Assembly: GCA_027315115.1 (NCBI GenBank) | Contig: DAHUYQ010000006.1 | Span: forward strand, 62,001-126,000 | Reading direction: 5' to 3' | Source of the DNA: Solirubrobacterales bacterium | Lineage (GTDB): Bacteria; Actinomycetota; Thermoleophilia; Solirubrobacterales; Solirubrobacteraceae | DNA length: 64,000 nucleotides | Part shown: piece by piece, positions 7,649 through 17,017 of the stretch | How the letters are laid out: every line of letters begins with the position of its first letter | How positions within the stretch are numbered: position 1 is the first letter of the stretch | Translations under genes and position numbers: made by a program | Notes under the pieces: generated by a model | What the model saw: only the letters and a program-made list of their open reading frames with translations | Told to the model about the DNA's origin: nothing | The model's database searches: none

Positions 7649-8290
7649 GTGACCACAAGCGTCGAGCGCCAGGCGCCCCACCGCATGCTGAGCAAGCCGG
7701 CGTTGCGCGTCTGCCGTGCGCTGATGGCACTGGCCGCGTTCACAGCGATCGGCTACGAGGTGGCGGCAGGGCCCGGCGTCAGCGACGGTGATTACTTCAG
7801 CTATTTCACCGTTCTGAGCAATCTGTTCGCGGCGGCAATGCTGCTGTACGGAGCGCTCCCTCCCACCCACGAGCGGTCGCGCACGGTCGAGCTGCTCAGG
7901 GGCGCGGCGGTGGTCTACATCCTGACGACCGGGATCGTCTACCTGCTGCTGCTCTCAGGGCACGCCCCGACGTACCCGTGGGCCAACGCGGTCCTGCACT
8001 ACCTGATGCCGATCGCGGTGACGCTCGACTGGCTGCTCGAGCCGCCCCACATGCGCCTGGATCTCGTGCGGACGGCCGTGCGGTGGATGGCCTTCCCGCT
8101 GGCGTACATCGTCTACACGCTCGCGCGCGGCGCGATCGTGGGCTGGTACCCGTACTTCTTCGTGAGCCCGCACCGCGCCGGCGGCTACCTGCTCGTGACC
8201 AGCGACGTCCTGGCGGTCGGGATCGGCATCGTCGCGCTGGTCGGCGCGACGACGTGGGCTGGAAATCGCCGTCGCGGCGCGCTCGTCTGA
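7649..8290 (+). CDS. Pr6Pr family membrane protein
   Basis: This is a 213-residue polytopic membrane protein of the Pr6Pr family, with about six helices. One is ALRVCRALMALAAFTAIGYE, then FSYFTVLSNLFAAAMLLYGA, then VVYILTTGIVYLLLLSG. The conserved motifs HYLMPIAVTLDWLL, YIVYTLARGAIVGWYPYFFV and a C-terminal DVLAVGIGIVALVGA follow. The family is common in actinobacteria and its function is unknown. GTG start at 7649. It stands alone upstream of the Wadjet operon and is more likely an ordinary chromosomal gene than part of the defence unit. Confidence 0.85.
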   Translation: MTTSVERQAPHRMLSKPALRVCRALMALAAFTAIGYEVAAGPGVSDGDYFSYFTVLSNLFAAAMLLYGALPPTHERSRTVELLRGAAVVYILTTGIVYLLLLSGHAPTYPWANAVLHYLMPIAVTLDWLLEPPHMRLDLVRTAVRWMAFPLAYIVYTLARGAIVGWYPYFFVSPHRAGGYLLVTSDVLAVGIGIVALVGATTWAGNRRRGALV

Positions 8291-8404
8291 CCGGCCGCCG
8301 CCCGCGAGAGTCGAGCCGGACATCCACACGGGCGCCGGGTGCTGTCGGGCTGACCTCCGCCTGCGCAGCGTGCCGACCCAAACGGGAGCTAACGTCTGCG
8401 GATC

Positions 8405-10054
8405 GTGCCGGCGTCCGCCTTCAGCACATTCGCGCACCTGACGACTCAGAACGTGGCGCTCTACCGGGGCGTGATGGGCGAGTTCCTCGCGGCCAAGCGA
8501 CGGTTCGTCGTGCACCTGCGCCTCGAGGATGTCCACGACGCGCTCATGCGTGACGGCTCCTTTGGCCAGATCGCCGCCGAGTCGGTCGCCGACGCGCTCG
8601 CGCAACTCGTGGATTGGGGCAACCTGCGAGCCGACCCGGACACGAGCAGGGTCACGACCGTCGAGGATTTCCATCGCGCGCGCTACCTCTACCAGCTCAC
8701 CGCCGCCGGCGAGGCTGCCGAGCGGGCGCTGGCCGTCTATGACGAGCAGCTTGGACGGCGTGGCGCGTTGCAGGCCGTTGCCCTGGAAGACATCGCAACC
8801 CAGCTCCAGGGGTTGATCGTGCTCGCCGGCGAGCAGACGCCGGACGCCGCGCGCGTGGGGCTGGCGCTGCGCGATCTGTCCGTCCGCTCGACCGACCTGG
8901 CCGAGAACGCGCAGGCCTTCATGGGCTCGCTGCGACGCACGATCGATCTCTACGACGCCGATGCAGAGGCGTTTCGCGCCTACAAGGACCGTCTCATCGA
9001 CTATCTCGAGCGCTTCATCAAGGACCTTGTGACGATCGGAGGGCAGATCGCGGCGCTGCTGCACGAGCTGCCCCACGAGCAGGTGTCCAGGCTGATCTCG
9101 ATCGCGGCGCGGCGCGAGGCCGAGGACGCTGCGCCGGGCGGAGATGCCGGTGCGGAGGATCACCGCGAGGCCGCCTACCTGGCCGGCGTGGCAAGCTGGG
9201 AGGAGCGTTGGCGGGGACTGCGCGAATGGTTTCTCTCGGAGCCCGGCCGCCCGAGCCAGGCCAAGCTGCTGCGCAGCCGCGCGCGGCAGGCGATACCCGA
9301 TCTGCTGGCCGTCGTGGCCACGCTCAACGAACGCCGCTCCGGACGCTCGGACCGCTCGGCCGACTTCCGCACGCTGGCGCTGTGGTTCGCGCAGGCGCCG
9401 GACGAGGCCGCCCTGCACCGGCTCTGGCGCTCGGCTTTCGGCCTCTACGGCGCGCGCCACCTGATGCTCGATCGCGAGACGCTCGCAGAACGGGAGGAGC
9501 AGCCAGTCCCTGCGAGCACACCTTGGGCGCAGGCGCCATCGCTGCGAATCAGCCCTCGGCTGCGGCGCACCGGCAGCTACGAGCGGCGCGGCGGGCCGAG
9601 CCGCATCGAGAGCCGCGAGCAGGGACGCCGCCTGCTGGCCCAGCTTCTGGCACGCCAGTCCGCTCAGACCGCGGCCGCGAGAGCACGGCTCGCGACCTCG
9701 CGGCCAACCAACCTCGGTGAGCTGGGGCATCTCGACGAAGATGCATTCGACCTGTTCCTGGCGTTGCTCGGCGACGCGCTCAGCGCCCGCCGCGCCGGCG
9801 AGCGGGAGGTTCGCACCACCACCGCGGATGGGACGCTGGAGGTGCGCCTGACCGCGCTCGCCGACGCTCCCCTGGTGGAGATACGCACGCCGGCCGGCGT
9901 CTTTCGCGGCCCTGATCACGTGATCGAGATCGCCGACCTGATGCCCGGCGCGGGGGCTCACGCCGACCTGATGCCCGGCGCGGGCTCGGATGCGGCGAGC
10001 ACCGGCGCCCCGGCCGACGATGCGCAGAAAGCGCTTGAGGAGGCGCCGGCTTGA
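8405..10054 (+). CDS. jetA: Wadjet-like JetA (DUF2397/TIGR02677), kleisin-type subunit
   Basis: This is a 549-residue protein of the TIGR02677/DUF2397 family. Typical segments are the start FAHLTTQNVALYRGVMGEF, then DALAQLVDWGNLRADPDTSR with a winged-helix feel, and the long helical middle. In Wadjet complexes this subunit acts as the kleisin that bridges the SMC dimer. It is the first gene of a tightly packed four-gene operon (stop/start overlap TTGA with the next gene). Near the C-terminus ADLMPGAGAHADLMPGAGSD shows an exact 10-codon duplication. GTG start at 8405. The assignment to the DUF2397 gene set of Wadjet (type II as I recall) rests on gene order and family resemblance. Confidence 0.9.
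   Translation: MPASAFSTFAHLTTQNVALYRGVMGEFLAAKRRFVVHLRLEDVHDALMRDGSFGQIAAESVADALAQLVDWGNLRADPDTSRVTTVEDFHRARYLYQLTAAGEAAERALAVYDEQLGRRGALQAVALEDIATQLQGLIVLAGEQTPDAARVGLALRDLSVRSTDLAENAQAFMGSLRRTIDLYDADAEAFRAYKDRLIDYLERFIKDLVTIGGQIAALLHELPHEQVSRLISIAARREAEDAAPGGDAGAEDHREAAYLAGVASWEERWRGLREWFLSEPGRPSQAKLLRSRARQAIPDLLAVVATLNERRSGRSDRSADFRTLALWFAQAPDEAALHRLWRSAFGLYGARHLMLDRETLAEREEQPVPASTPWAQAPSLRISPRLRRTGSYERRGGPSRIESREQGRRLLAQLLARQSAQTAAARARLATSRPTNLGELGHLDEDAFDLFLALLGDALSARRAGEREVRTTTADGTLEVRLTALADAPLVEIRTPAGVFRGPDHVIEIADLMPGAGAHADLMPGAGSDAASTGAPADDAQKALEEAPA
9931..9984. repeat. 30-bp period duplication inside jetA
   Basis: The 24 bases beginning CGCCGACCTGATGCCCGGCG occur at 9931-9954 and again exactly at 9961-9984. 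This gives a duplicated ten-residue block in the JetA C-terminal tail. Exact DNA identity suggests a recent duplication in a disordered part of the protein. Confidence 0.8.
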
Positions 10055-11274
10055 GCGCGGCGCTCGACAACGCGCTGGAGGACGCCCGAGCGCGGGAGCT
10101 GCGCCAGGCGGCGCGCGCGCTGCTGCGCCGGCCACTGCTCAACGCGGCCACCGCGCCGGAGGACTTTCGCCTGGTGCGCCGCCACGCGGCCGAGCTGCGC
10201 TCATGGTTCGACGCCAACGTCGGCTGGCGGCTGGTCGTCGACAGCGAGGTCGCGCGACTCGTGAAGCTCACCGCGGACGCTGATGATCCGAGCCACCCCG
10301 CTCGCGACACGCGCTCGCGCGCGTCCTTCACCCGCCGCCGCTATGTGCTTGCCTGCCTGGCTCTGGCTGTGCTGGAGCGGGCCGATGCTCAGATCACGCT
10401 TGGGCGCCTGGCGGAGGGCGTGATTCTCGCTGCGGCCGACGAGCGGCTTGCGCAGGCCGGGGTCGAGTTCACGCTCGCCGACCGCGAGCAGCGCGCCGAT
10501 CTCGTCGCCGTGGTCAGGCTGCTGCTGGAGCTCGGCGTGCTCAGCCGTGTGGCGGGAGACGAGGAGGCGTTCGTGCGCGCCTCCGGCGATGCGCTCTACG
10601 ACGTGAAGCGGCGCGTGCTTGCCGGCGTGCTGGCCGCTCCGCGCGGGCCCTCGACGATCGCTGCGGAGGCGTTCGAGGATCGCCTCGCGGCGCTTCTCAC
10701 CGAGCCTGTGCCCGAGACCGACGAGCTGCGCAACCGCGCTCTTCGCCACAACCTCACGCGCCGTCTGATCGACGATCCTGTCATCTACCACGACGAGCTG
10801 GATGCCGAGCAGGCCGCCTACCTTTCATCTCAGCGTCATGCCCTGACCAGGCGCATCGCCGATCTGCTCGGCCTGCTCCCGGAGGTGCGCGCCGAGGGCA
10901 TCGCGATGGTCGATCCCGAGGACGACCTCAGTGATGTGCGGATGCCGGACACCGGCACCGATGGGCATCTCACCCTGCTGCTCGCCGAGCATCTCGCGGG
11001 GCGCATGGAGGGCTCCGGTGACCCCGCGTCCGAGGAGGAGCTGCGCGCGCTCGTTCGCGACCTGGCGCAGGAGCACCGCTCCTACTGGCGACGTGGCGCC
11101 CGCGAGCCGGGAGCGGAGATCCTGCTGCTCCAGAGCGCGCTGGAGCGGCTGGCGGCGCTGCGGTTGGTGCGGCGCGAAGGCGACGGCGTCAAGCCGTTGC
11201 CCGCCGTCGCGCGCTATGCGGTCGCGGAGCCGACGGTGGCCGGCGAGGTCGATCAACTGGAGATCGGCGGGTGA
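10051..11274 (+). CDS. jetB: Wadjet-like JetB (DUF2398/TIGR02678), KITE-type subunit
   Basis: This is a 407-residue TIGR02678/DUF2398 protein. The conserved opening is ALRELRQAARALLRRPLL-like (here ARELRQAARALLRRPLL), with FRLVRRHAAELRSWFDANVG and then FTRRRYVLACLALAVLERAD. It ends with a winged-helix-like region. In Wadjet the JetB dimer binds the kleisin as a KITE subunit. TTG start at 10051, overlapping the jetA stop by 4 bases. Its own stop overlaps the jetC start as GTGA, so translation is coupled through the operon. Confidence 0.9.
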   Translation: MSAALDNALEDARARELRQAARALLRRPLLNAATAPEDFRLVRRHAAELRSWFDANVGWRLVVDSEVARLVKLTADADDPSHPARDTRSRASFTRRRYVLACLALAVLERADAQITLGRLAEGVILAAADERLAQAGVEFTLADREQRADLVAVVRLLLELGVLSRVAGDEEAFVRASGDALYDVKRRVLAGVLAAPRGPSTIAAEAFEDRLAALLTEPVPETDELRNRALRHNLTRRLIDDPVIYHDELDAEQAAYLSSQRHALTRRIADLLGLLPEVRAEGIAMVDPEDDLSDVRMPDTGTDGHLTLLLAEHLAGRMEGSGDPASEEELRALVRDLAQEHRSYWRRGAREPGAEILLLQSALERLAALRLVRREGDGVKPLPAVARYAVAEPTVAGEVDQLEIGG

Positions 11275-14200
11275 GCCGGCCTCTGCCACAGCCCCAGCGC
11301 GAGCGCTGGCAGCCGTTGCGCGCCGGCCTCGTTGACATCTTCTATTACGACCACGAGGAGTTCCACTTCCGCGACGGGCGTCTGCTGCTGCGAGGCAACA
11401 ACGGCACCGGCAAGTCGAAGGTGCTCGCGCTGACACTGCCCTTCCTGCTCGACGCCGAGCTCTCACCCCACCGGGTGGAGCCCGACGCCGAGCCGAAGAA
11501 GCGCATGGAGTGGAACCTGCTGCTCGGCGGCGAACACTCCCGAGACGAGAGGGTTGGCTACACCTGGCTGGAGCTCGGGCGCCGCGACGCGGATGGGCAG
11601 GCGCTCTACTGCACGCTCGGCTGCGGCCTGCGGGCCGTCAGCGGCCGCGGCATCACAAAGCACTGGTTCTTTCTCAGCAATCAGCGCGTCGGCGAGGATC
11701 TGGCGCTGGTCGACGGCGGCGTCGGAGGCGCGCTCGGCCCCGAGCGGCTGGAGGACGCGATCGGCGCGCACGGGGCGGTGTACGGGACGGCGAGCGCCTA
11801 TCGTCGCGCGGTCGACGAGACCCTGTTCGGACTCGGTGAGCAGCGCTACGGCGCGCTGATCGACCTGCTGATCAAGATCCGCGCGCCGCAGCTCTCCAAG
11901 CGTCCCAGCGAGCGCGCCCTCTCCGACGCGCTGACCGGAGCCCTGTCGCCGCTCGACCAGGCGTTGATAGCCGACGTCGCCGAGGCCTTCCGCGGGCTCG
12001 AGGAGGACCGCGGCGCGCTCACGGCGATGCTGGAGGCGCGCGAGGCGGCCGAGCGTTATCTGAGCACCTACCGGGACTACGCGCGCATCGCGTGCCGGCG
12101 CCGAGCGGCGCCGCCGCGCAGGGCGCAGAGCGAGTTCGATCGCGTGAGCCGCGATCTGGCCGCCGCACAGGAGGCTCACGCCAAGGCGGGCGCCGAGCGC
12201 GAGCAGGCCCAGGCCGCCCTCCTGGAGCTGCAGGACGAGGAGAAGCGACTGCGGGTGCAGGACAGGACGCTGCGTGAGGGGCCAGAGGCGCGCAGTGCGC
12301 GCGAGCTGGAGAACGCCGCCGAGCAGGCGCGGCTGGCCGCCGGCCGCGCCCGTGAGGCCAGAGGGGAGCTCCAGCGCCGCGCCGACGCGCAGCGCCGCGG
12401 GCAGCGCCGGCTCGCCGAAGCCGGCGAGCGGGCAGATGACGCCGGGCGGCGCCTTGCGCAGGCGCGTGGTGGCGCCTGCGAGCAGGCCGGCGACGCGGGG
12501 ATTGGGACGGCCTTCGCCGAGCAGGTCGATGGCCCGATCGGGGCGGCAATCTCGGTGCAGGCAGACGCGGGTCTTGCCGGCGATGGCGCGTCCGCCGGCG
12601 GGCAGGACGGCGAGGCGCACGGAGAGGCACTGCCGGGCGAGGATCGCGGCGCCACGCCGGACGCGCCCGCGGCTGCGGATCTGGCGCGGGCGCACGAGAG
12701 CCAGGCGGCGCAGATACGCGATCGCGCCGGCACGCTGCTCGACTCTCAGCAGCGTGCCATCGAGCATCTGCGCAAGCTGCTGGGCGTGCTTGAGCAGCGC
12801 GACGCGACGTTGATCGGAGCGCGCCGCCGCCACGACGAATGCAGCAGCGAAGCGGCGGACCTGGCGCAGCGGCGCGCCGATGCGAGCCGAGCGATGGAGC
12901 AGGCCGCGACCGATCTGACACGCGCCGCGGGCGCCTACGTGGAGGGGGCGAGGAGGCTCTCGCTGAGCGATCCCGCCGAGGTGATCGCCAAGCTCGAGCT
13001 CTGGACGCACAGCCTCGACGGCGCAAGCCCGCTGCAGGCGGCCGTTCTGGCGGCCGCGCGCGCCGCCGGCGACGCGCTCGCGCGCGCCGAGGCCGATCTC
13101 GACGCCAGGCAGGGCGGGGAGAGACGGCTGCTGGATGATCTCGACGCCAAGATCGAGGAGATTCGCGCCGGCGCGCAGGAGCCGCCGCCAGCGCCGCACA
13201 CGCGCGAGGCGGCCGCGCGTCAGGGGCGCCCCGGCGCGCCTCTGTGGCAGCTTGTCGATTTTCGCGATGAGGTGACGGAGGACCGGCGCGCCGGGCTCGA
13301 GGCGGCGCTGGAGGCCGCGGGCATCCTCGACGCTTGGGTCAGCCCCGACGGCAAGCTGCTCTCGCCCGGCGCGCAGGACGTGCTGCTGGCGCCGGAGGCG
13401 CTCGACGCGCCCGGTGGCGCAAGCGCGGCCTGTCTGGCCGATGTCTTGCGCGCGGCGATCGACCCGGATGACCCGCAGGCCAGTAGCGTCGCGCCGGAGG
13501 CGGTGGAGCGCATTCTCGCCACGGTCGGCCTGGGCGCCGAGCAGGGAGCGACATGGGTGAGCCACGCCGGCGAGTTCCGCATCGGCGTGCTGCGCGGCGC
13601 CTGGCGCAAGCCCGCCGCCGCGTTCATCGGCCAGGGCGCGCGCGAGGCGGCACGGCGCGCACGGCTGGCCGAGCTTGAGCAGAGCAGGGAGCAGGTGCGC
13701 GGAAGGCTCGCCGAGATGGACGCCGAGCGCGCCGCCCTGGCCGAGCATCGCACCGAGCTGGAGCAGGAGATCGCGAGCATGCCGGCCGACGAGGCCCTGC
13801 GTGACGCGCACACGGTGCTCGCCGGTCTCGACGCCGAGCATGGACGCCTCGCGGGGCGCGTGGACGCGGCCGCGCGCGCACTCGCGCAAGCCGAGCAGAA
13901 GCGGGCGCAGGCCGAGCAGACGCTGCGTGAGAGCGCCGCGGAGCTCGGGCTGCCCGCTGAGCGTGAGCGCCTCGATCAGATCAGCCGCGCCCTGCAGGGT
14001 CTCCGCGTCGCGCTGGCCGAGCTGTTCTCCGCCTACCGCGAGCAGATGGGCGCGCACGCCGCCGCCGCGGAGGCCGCCGCGGAGCTCCGCGCCACCGAGC
14101 ACGATCTACGCGAGCAGGAGGGACGCCGGCAGGGCGCCGAGCGGGAGGCGGCCGAGAGTGGCGAGCGCCACAAGACTCTCCAGGAGACGGTGGGCGCGGC

Positions 14201-15599
14201 GGTTGCGGAGATGCAGAGCAAGCTCGCGGCGGTGGCCGTCGGGCTGCGTGAGAACGAAACGGCACGCGGCGAGGCCGACGAGCGGCGTACGAGTGCGCTG
14301 AGGGCCGAAGGCGACGCGCACGGACGCCTTAGCACGCTCGGCACGGATCTTCACCAGGTCACCGAGCGTCGTCGCGCGGCGGTCGACTCCCTGCGCCGGT
14401 TCGCCGCGACCGGCCTGATCGCGGTCGCGCTGGGCGGCGAGGTCGAGCTTCCCGGCGAGGATGAGTCCGAGGCGGAAGGGGAGTGGAGCGTGAGGGCGGC
14501 GCTGCGGGTCGCACGCGCGATCGAGCAGGCGCTGGCCGACGTGGCCGACGACGACGGCGCCTGGCAGCGCGCGCAGCGGCGGGTCACGGACGAGCATGGC
14601 CTGCTCGCCGACGCGCTGCGCCGCCACGGCAACAACGCTTCGGCGCGCATGGAAGAGGAGGGGATCGTGGTGGAGGTCGTCTTCCGCGGCCGCGCGAGCA
14701 CCGTGCCGGAGCTTGCGAGCGCGCTCGCGGAGGAGGTCGCGGATCGTGAACGGCTGCTCGACGAGCGCGAGCGCGAGATCCTGGAGAACCATCTCGTCAG
14801 CGAGGTCGCAAGCAGCCTGCAGGAGCTGATCTCCGATGCCGAGCACCGCGTCGACGACGCCAACAGAGAGCTCGCGGATCGGCCCACGAGCACCGGCATG
14901 CGGCTGAAGCTCTCATGGCGGGTGCTAGACGACGGCCCGCCGGGGCTGGCGGAGGCGCGCAGCCGCCTGCTGCGCCAGACATCCGACGCCTGGTCGCCGG
15001 AGGACCGCGCCGCGGTCGGCGCGTTCCTGCACAGCCAGATTCAGGACGTGCGCTCGCGCGATCTCGGCGGCCCCTGGATCGAGCACCTGACCGAGGCGCT
15101 CGACTACCGCTCATGGCACCGCTTCACGATCGAGCGCCACCAGGGCGGCCGCTGGCGCAGCGCGACGGGTCCGGCATCCGGCGGCGAGCGGGTCCTCATC
15201 GCCAGCATGCCGCTGTTCGCCGCCGCCTCCTCCTACTACGCCTCCGCAGGCAACCCGTGCGCGCCGCGCATGGTGATGCTCGACGAGGCGTTCGCCGGCG
15301 TCGATGACGACGCGCGCGCGAAGTGCCTCGGCCTGCTGGCGGCCTTCGACCTCGACGTCGTGATGACCAGCGAGCGCGAGTGGGGCTGCTACCCGGAGGT
15401 GCCGGGGCTTGCGATCGCGCAGCTCGCACGCGTACAGGACATCCCCGCCGTGCTCGTGAGCCACTGGGAGTGGGACGGCGCGACGCGCACCGCGGTGGAG
15501 CGTCCGCAGCCGAGCTCCAGCACGACCGTGGCGGCTGGCAACGGCGCCGCATCCGCCGACGGGGACGGTTTGTGGGAGAGCGCCGGCGGCGATGGCTGA
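11271..15599 (+). CDS. jetC: Wadjet-like JetC, SMC-type ATPase (TIGR02680)
   Basis: This is a 1442-residue SMC/SbcC-like ATPase. The Walker A is GNNGTGKSK (residues 42-50). It is preceded by FRDGRLLLR and followed by LLGGEHSRDERVGYTWLELG, both typical of TIGR02680. Long coiled-coil arms flank a hinge-like middle (around WQLVDFRDEV). The ABC signature GPASGGERV lies at about 1301-1309 and the Walker B MVMLDEAFAGVDDDAR at about 1335. Between residues ~400 and 470 a low-complexity Gly/Ala/Asp-rich insert interrupts the first coiled coil. In Wadjet the SMC motor extrudes DNA loops to sense plasmid size and topology. GTG start. Confidence 0.92.
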   Translation: MSRPLPQPQRERWQPLRAGLVDIFYYDHEEFHFRDGRLLLRGNNGTGKSKVLALTLPFLLDAELSPHRVEPDAEPKKRMEWNLLLGGEHSRDERVGYTWLELGRRDADGQALYCTLGCGLRAVSGRGITKHWFFLSNQRVGEDLALVDGGVGGALGPERLEDAIGAHGAVYGTASAYRRAVDETLFGLGEQRYGALIDLLIKIRAPQLSKRPSERALSDALTGALSPLDQALIADVAEAFRGLEEDRGALTAMLEAREAAERYLSTYRDYARIACRRRAAPPRRAQSEFDRVSRDLAAAQEAHAKAGAEREQAQAALLELQDEEKRLRVQDRTLREGPEARSARELENAAEQARLAAGRAREARGELQRRADAQRRGQRRLAEAGERADDAGRRLAQARGGACEQAGDAGIGTAFAEQVDGPIGAAISVQADAGLAGDGASAGGQDGEAHGEALPGEDRGATPDAPAAADLARAHESQAAQIRDRAGTLLDSQQRAIEHLRKLLGVLEQRDATLIGARRRHDECSSEAADLAQRRADASRAMEQAATDLTRAAGAYVEGARRLSLSDPAEVIAKLELWTHSLDGASPLQAAVLAAARAAGDALARAEADLDARQGGERRLLDDLDAKIEEIRAGAQEPPPAPHTREAAARQGRPGAPLWQLVDFRDEVTEDRRAGLEAALEAAGILDAWVSPDGKLLSPGAQDVLLAPEALDAPGGASAACLADVLRAAIDPDDPQASSVAPEAVERILATVGLGAEQGATWVSHAGEFRIGVLRGAWRKPAAAFIGQGAREAARRARLAELEQSREQVRGRLAEMDAERAALAEHRTELEQEIASMPADEALRDAHTVLAGLDAEHGRLAGRVDAAARALAQAEQKRAQAEQTLRESAAELGLPAERERLDQISRALQGLRVALAELFSAYREQMGAHAAAAEAAAELRATEHDLREQEGRRQGAEREAAESGERHKTLQETVGAAVAEMQSKLAAVAVGLRENETARGEADERRTSALRAEGDAHGRLSTLGTDLHQVTERRRAAVDSLRRFAATGLIAVALGGEVELPGEDESEAEGEWSVRAALRVARAIEQALADVADDDGAWQRAQRRVTDEHGLLADALRRHGNNASARMEEEGIVVEVVFRGRASTVPELASALAEEVADRERLLDEREREILENHLVSEVASSLQELISDAEHRVDDANRELADRPTSTGMRLKLSWRVLDDGPPGLAEARSRLLRQTSDAWSPEDRAAVGAFLHSQIQDVRSRDLGGPWIEHLTEALDYRSWHRFTIERHQGGRWRSATGPASGGERVLIASMPLFAAASSYYASAGNPCAPRMVMLDEAFAGVDDDARAKCLGLLAAFDLDVVMTSEREWGCYPEVPGLAIAQLARVQDIPAVLVSHWEWDGATRTAVERPQPSSSTTVAAGNGAASADGDGLWESAGGDG

Positions 15600-16953
15600 C
15601 GCGCACAGCCTCGGGCGCTGTGTCTGGGCGGATGACCGGGTGTGCGAGATCGGCGAGAAGCGAGGCGACGCGCAGAGGCTGCGCCGCCTGCTGGGCGACC
15701 CCGCGCTTGGGTGGCTGCTGCAGCGGCTGCGGCGGCGGCTGGAGCTCGGGCGCCCGCTGCAGGGTGTCGTCACGCTCCAGGATCCATCTTCAGAACAGCG
15801 CAGAGCGGTGTCGCGTCTGCTCGGCCGAGCGCCGACGGCGGGCAGTGCGCTCAGCGTGTCGCTCGACGCGCTGGAGCAGGTGATGCGCGACTCGGGGGCG
15901 AGCCCCGACGGCCTCGCGGCGGCGGTCATCGCGCTCACCGGGCCCGTCGCGGTGCGCTCGCAGACGCTCGAGGCGGAGCGGGCTGCCTGGGAGCAGGCGT
16001 TCGCGCCGCTGATCGACGCGGTCGGAGGGCGTATGGCGGCAGACGGCGAGCAGGGCGAGCGGCTGGCGGCGTGGCTTGAGCATCTGCGAGCCTCCGGATC
16101 GGTCAAGCGTCTGGAGCCCGATCCCGAGACGGCGGGCCTGCTGCTGCAAGCGCTCACCGAGGTGATCGCCGCGCTCCCAGCCGACGGAGAGCCGCTTGGA
16201 CGCTTCGCGGCTCGCGTCGCGGGGGGCGCGCACGCGCTCGACGACGGGCAGCCGCTGGCCACGCTCGCGCTCGGCGCGGCACGGTCGATCGCGGGTCTGC
16301 GACCGTGTGCCCCCGGAGAGTCGCAGACGGAGTCGCGACGCGAAGCGTGGGCGGGCGTCGGCCTGCTTTGCGACGAGCTCTCCAGCGTCGTGCTTGCGTT
16401 CGGCCTGCCCGGAGACGCGCGCACGGGCACGGGTGGCATCCTGCGCGCCGCCCGCGAGTGCGGCCAGCCCGTCTGGCTCACGCTGCGCCAGCTCGTGCGC
16501 GACCCGCCGGCGCTCGTGCGTCAGGGCCGATCTCTCTCGGGGACGACGGTGCACATCTGCGAGAACCCGGTGATCGTCTCGCTGGCTGCGGACCGTCTGG
16601 GACCGCAAAGCGCGCCGCTTGTCTGCACAAACGGCCAGCCGACAGCCGCGACGATCACGCTTCTGCGCGCCCTCCACGCCGCCGGCGCAGAGCTTGCGCA
16701 TCATGGCGACTTCGACTGGGGCGGCATCCGGATCGGCAACGTGCTCCATGCGCGGCTGTCCGTGAGGCCGTGGCGGTTCGACGCGCAGACGTATCTGCGT
16801 CTGGCGGAGGACGCGCCTCCGACTCGGAGACTGAGCGGCCGCCAGGCCAACGCCGCCTGGGATCCGGCTCTCAGCGATGCGATGCATCGCGTCGGACGGC
16901 GCGTGGAGGAGGAGAGCGTGGCGGAGGAGTTGCTCGTCGATCTCGACGCGTGA
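15592..16953 (+). CDS. jetD: Wadjet-like JetD nuclease (DUF3323/DUF2399, TIGR02679)
   Basis: This is a 453-residue TIGR02679 protein with a DUF3323 N-terminal and a DUF2399 C-terminal half. The C-terminal part is a Toprim-like fold related to topoisomerase VI A. HHGDFDWGGIRIGN supplies the D-x-D pair (Asp373, Asp375) after the conserved VCTNGQPTAA strand, and ENPVIVSLAADRLG carries the upstream acidic residue. In Wadjet, JetD is the endonuclease that cuts the extruded circular DNA. The gene overlaps jetC by 8 bases and ends the operon. All expected catalytic elements appear present, so the system should be active. Confidence 0.9.
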   Translation: MADAHSLGRCVWADDRVCEIGEKRGDAQRLRRLLGDPALGWLLQRLRRRLELGRPLQGVVTLQDPSSEQRRAVSRLLGRAPTAGSALSVSLDALEQVMRDSGASPDGLAAAVIALTGPVAVRSQTLEAERAAWEQAFAPLIDAVGGRMAADGEQGERLAAWLEHLRASGSVKRLEPDPETAGLLLQALTEVIAALPADGEPLGRFAARVAGGAHALDDGQPLATLALGAARSIAGLRPCAPGESQTESRREAWAGVGLLCDELSSVVLAFGLPGDARTGTGGILRAARECGQPVWLTLRQLVRDPPALVRQGRSLSGTTVHICENPVIVSLAADRLGPQSAPLVCTNGQPTAATITLLRALHAAGAELAHHGDFDWGGIRIGNVLHARLSVRPWRFDAQTYLRLAEDAPPTRRLSGRQANAAWDPALSDAMHRVGRRVEEESVAEELLVDLDA

Positions 16954-16986
16954 GATCTGGCGACCGTTCTGGCCGCGGGGCCGGAC

Positions 16987-17017
16987 TACAATTGGCCTCG
17001 ATGAAGGCCGCAATTGT
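16987..17017 (+). promoter_or_regulatory. candidate leaderless promoter and inverted repeat at the MNT start
   Basis: TACAAT at 16987-16992 is a good -10 box ending 8 bases before the ATG at 17001, which suggests a leaderless mRNA. No good -35 is visible. The same stretch holds an imperfect inverted repeat, ACAATTGGCC (16988-16997) against GGCCgcAATTGT (17006-17017), covering the -10 and the start codon. This would allow autorepression by the toxin-antitoxin complex. The site is an inference from sequence only. Confidence 0.45.

Noticed and set aside
11463-14102. 879-codon open frame on the minus strand opposite jetC
   Set aside because: It is an antisense shadow of the high-GC coiled-coil gene. 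It lacks an RBS and any domain, and the plus-strand frame has the family motifs.
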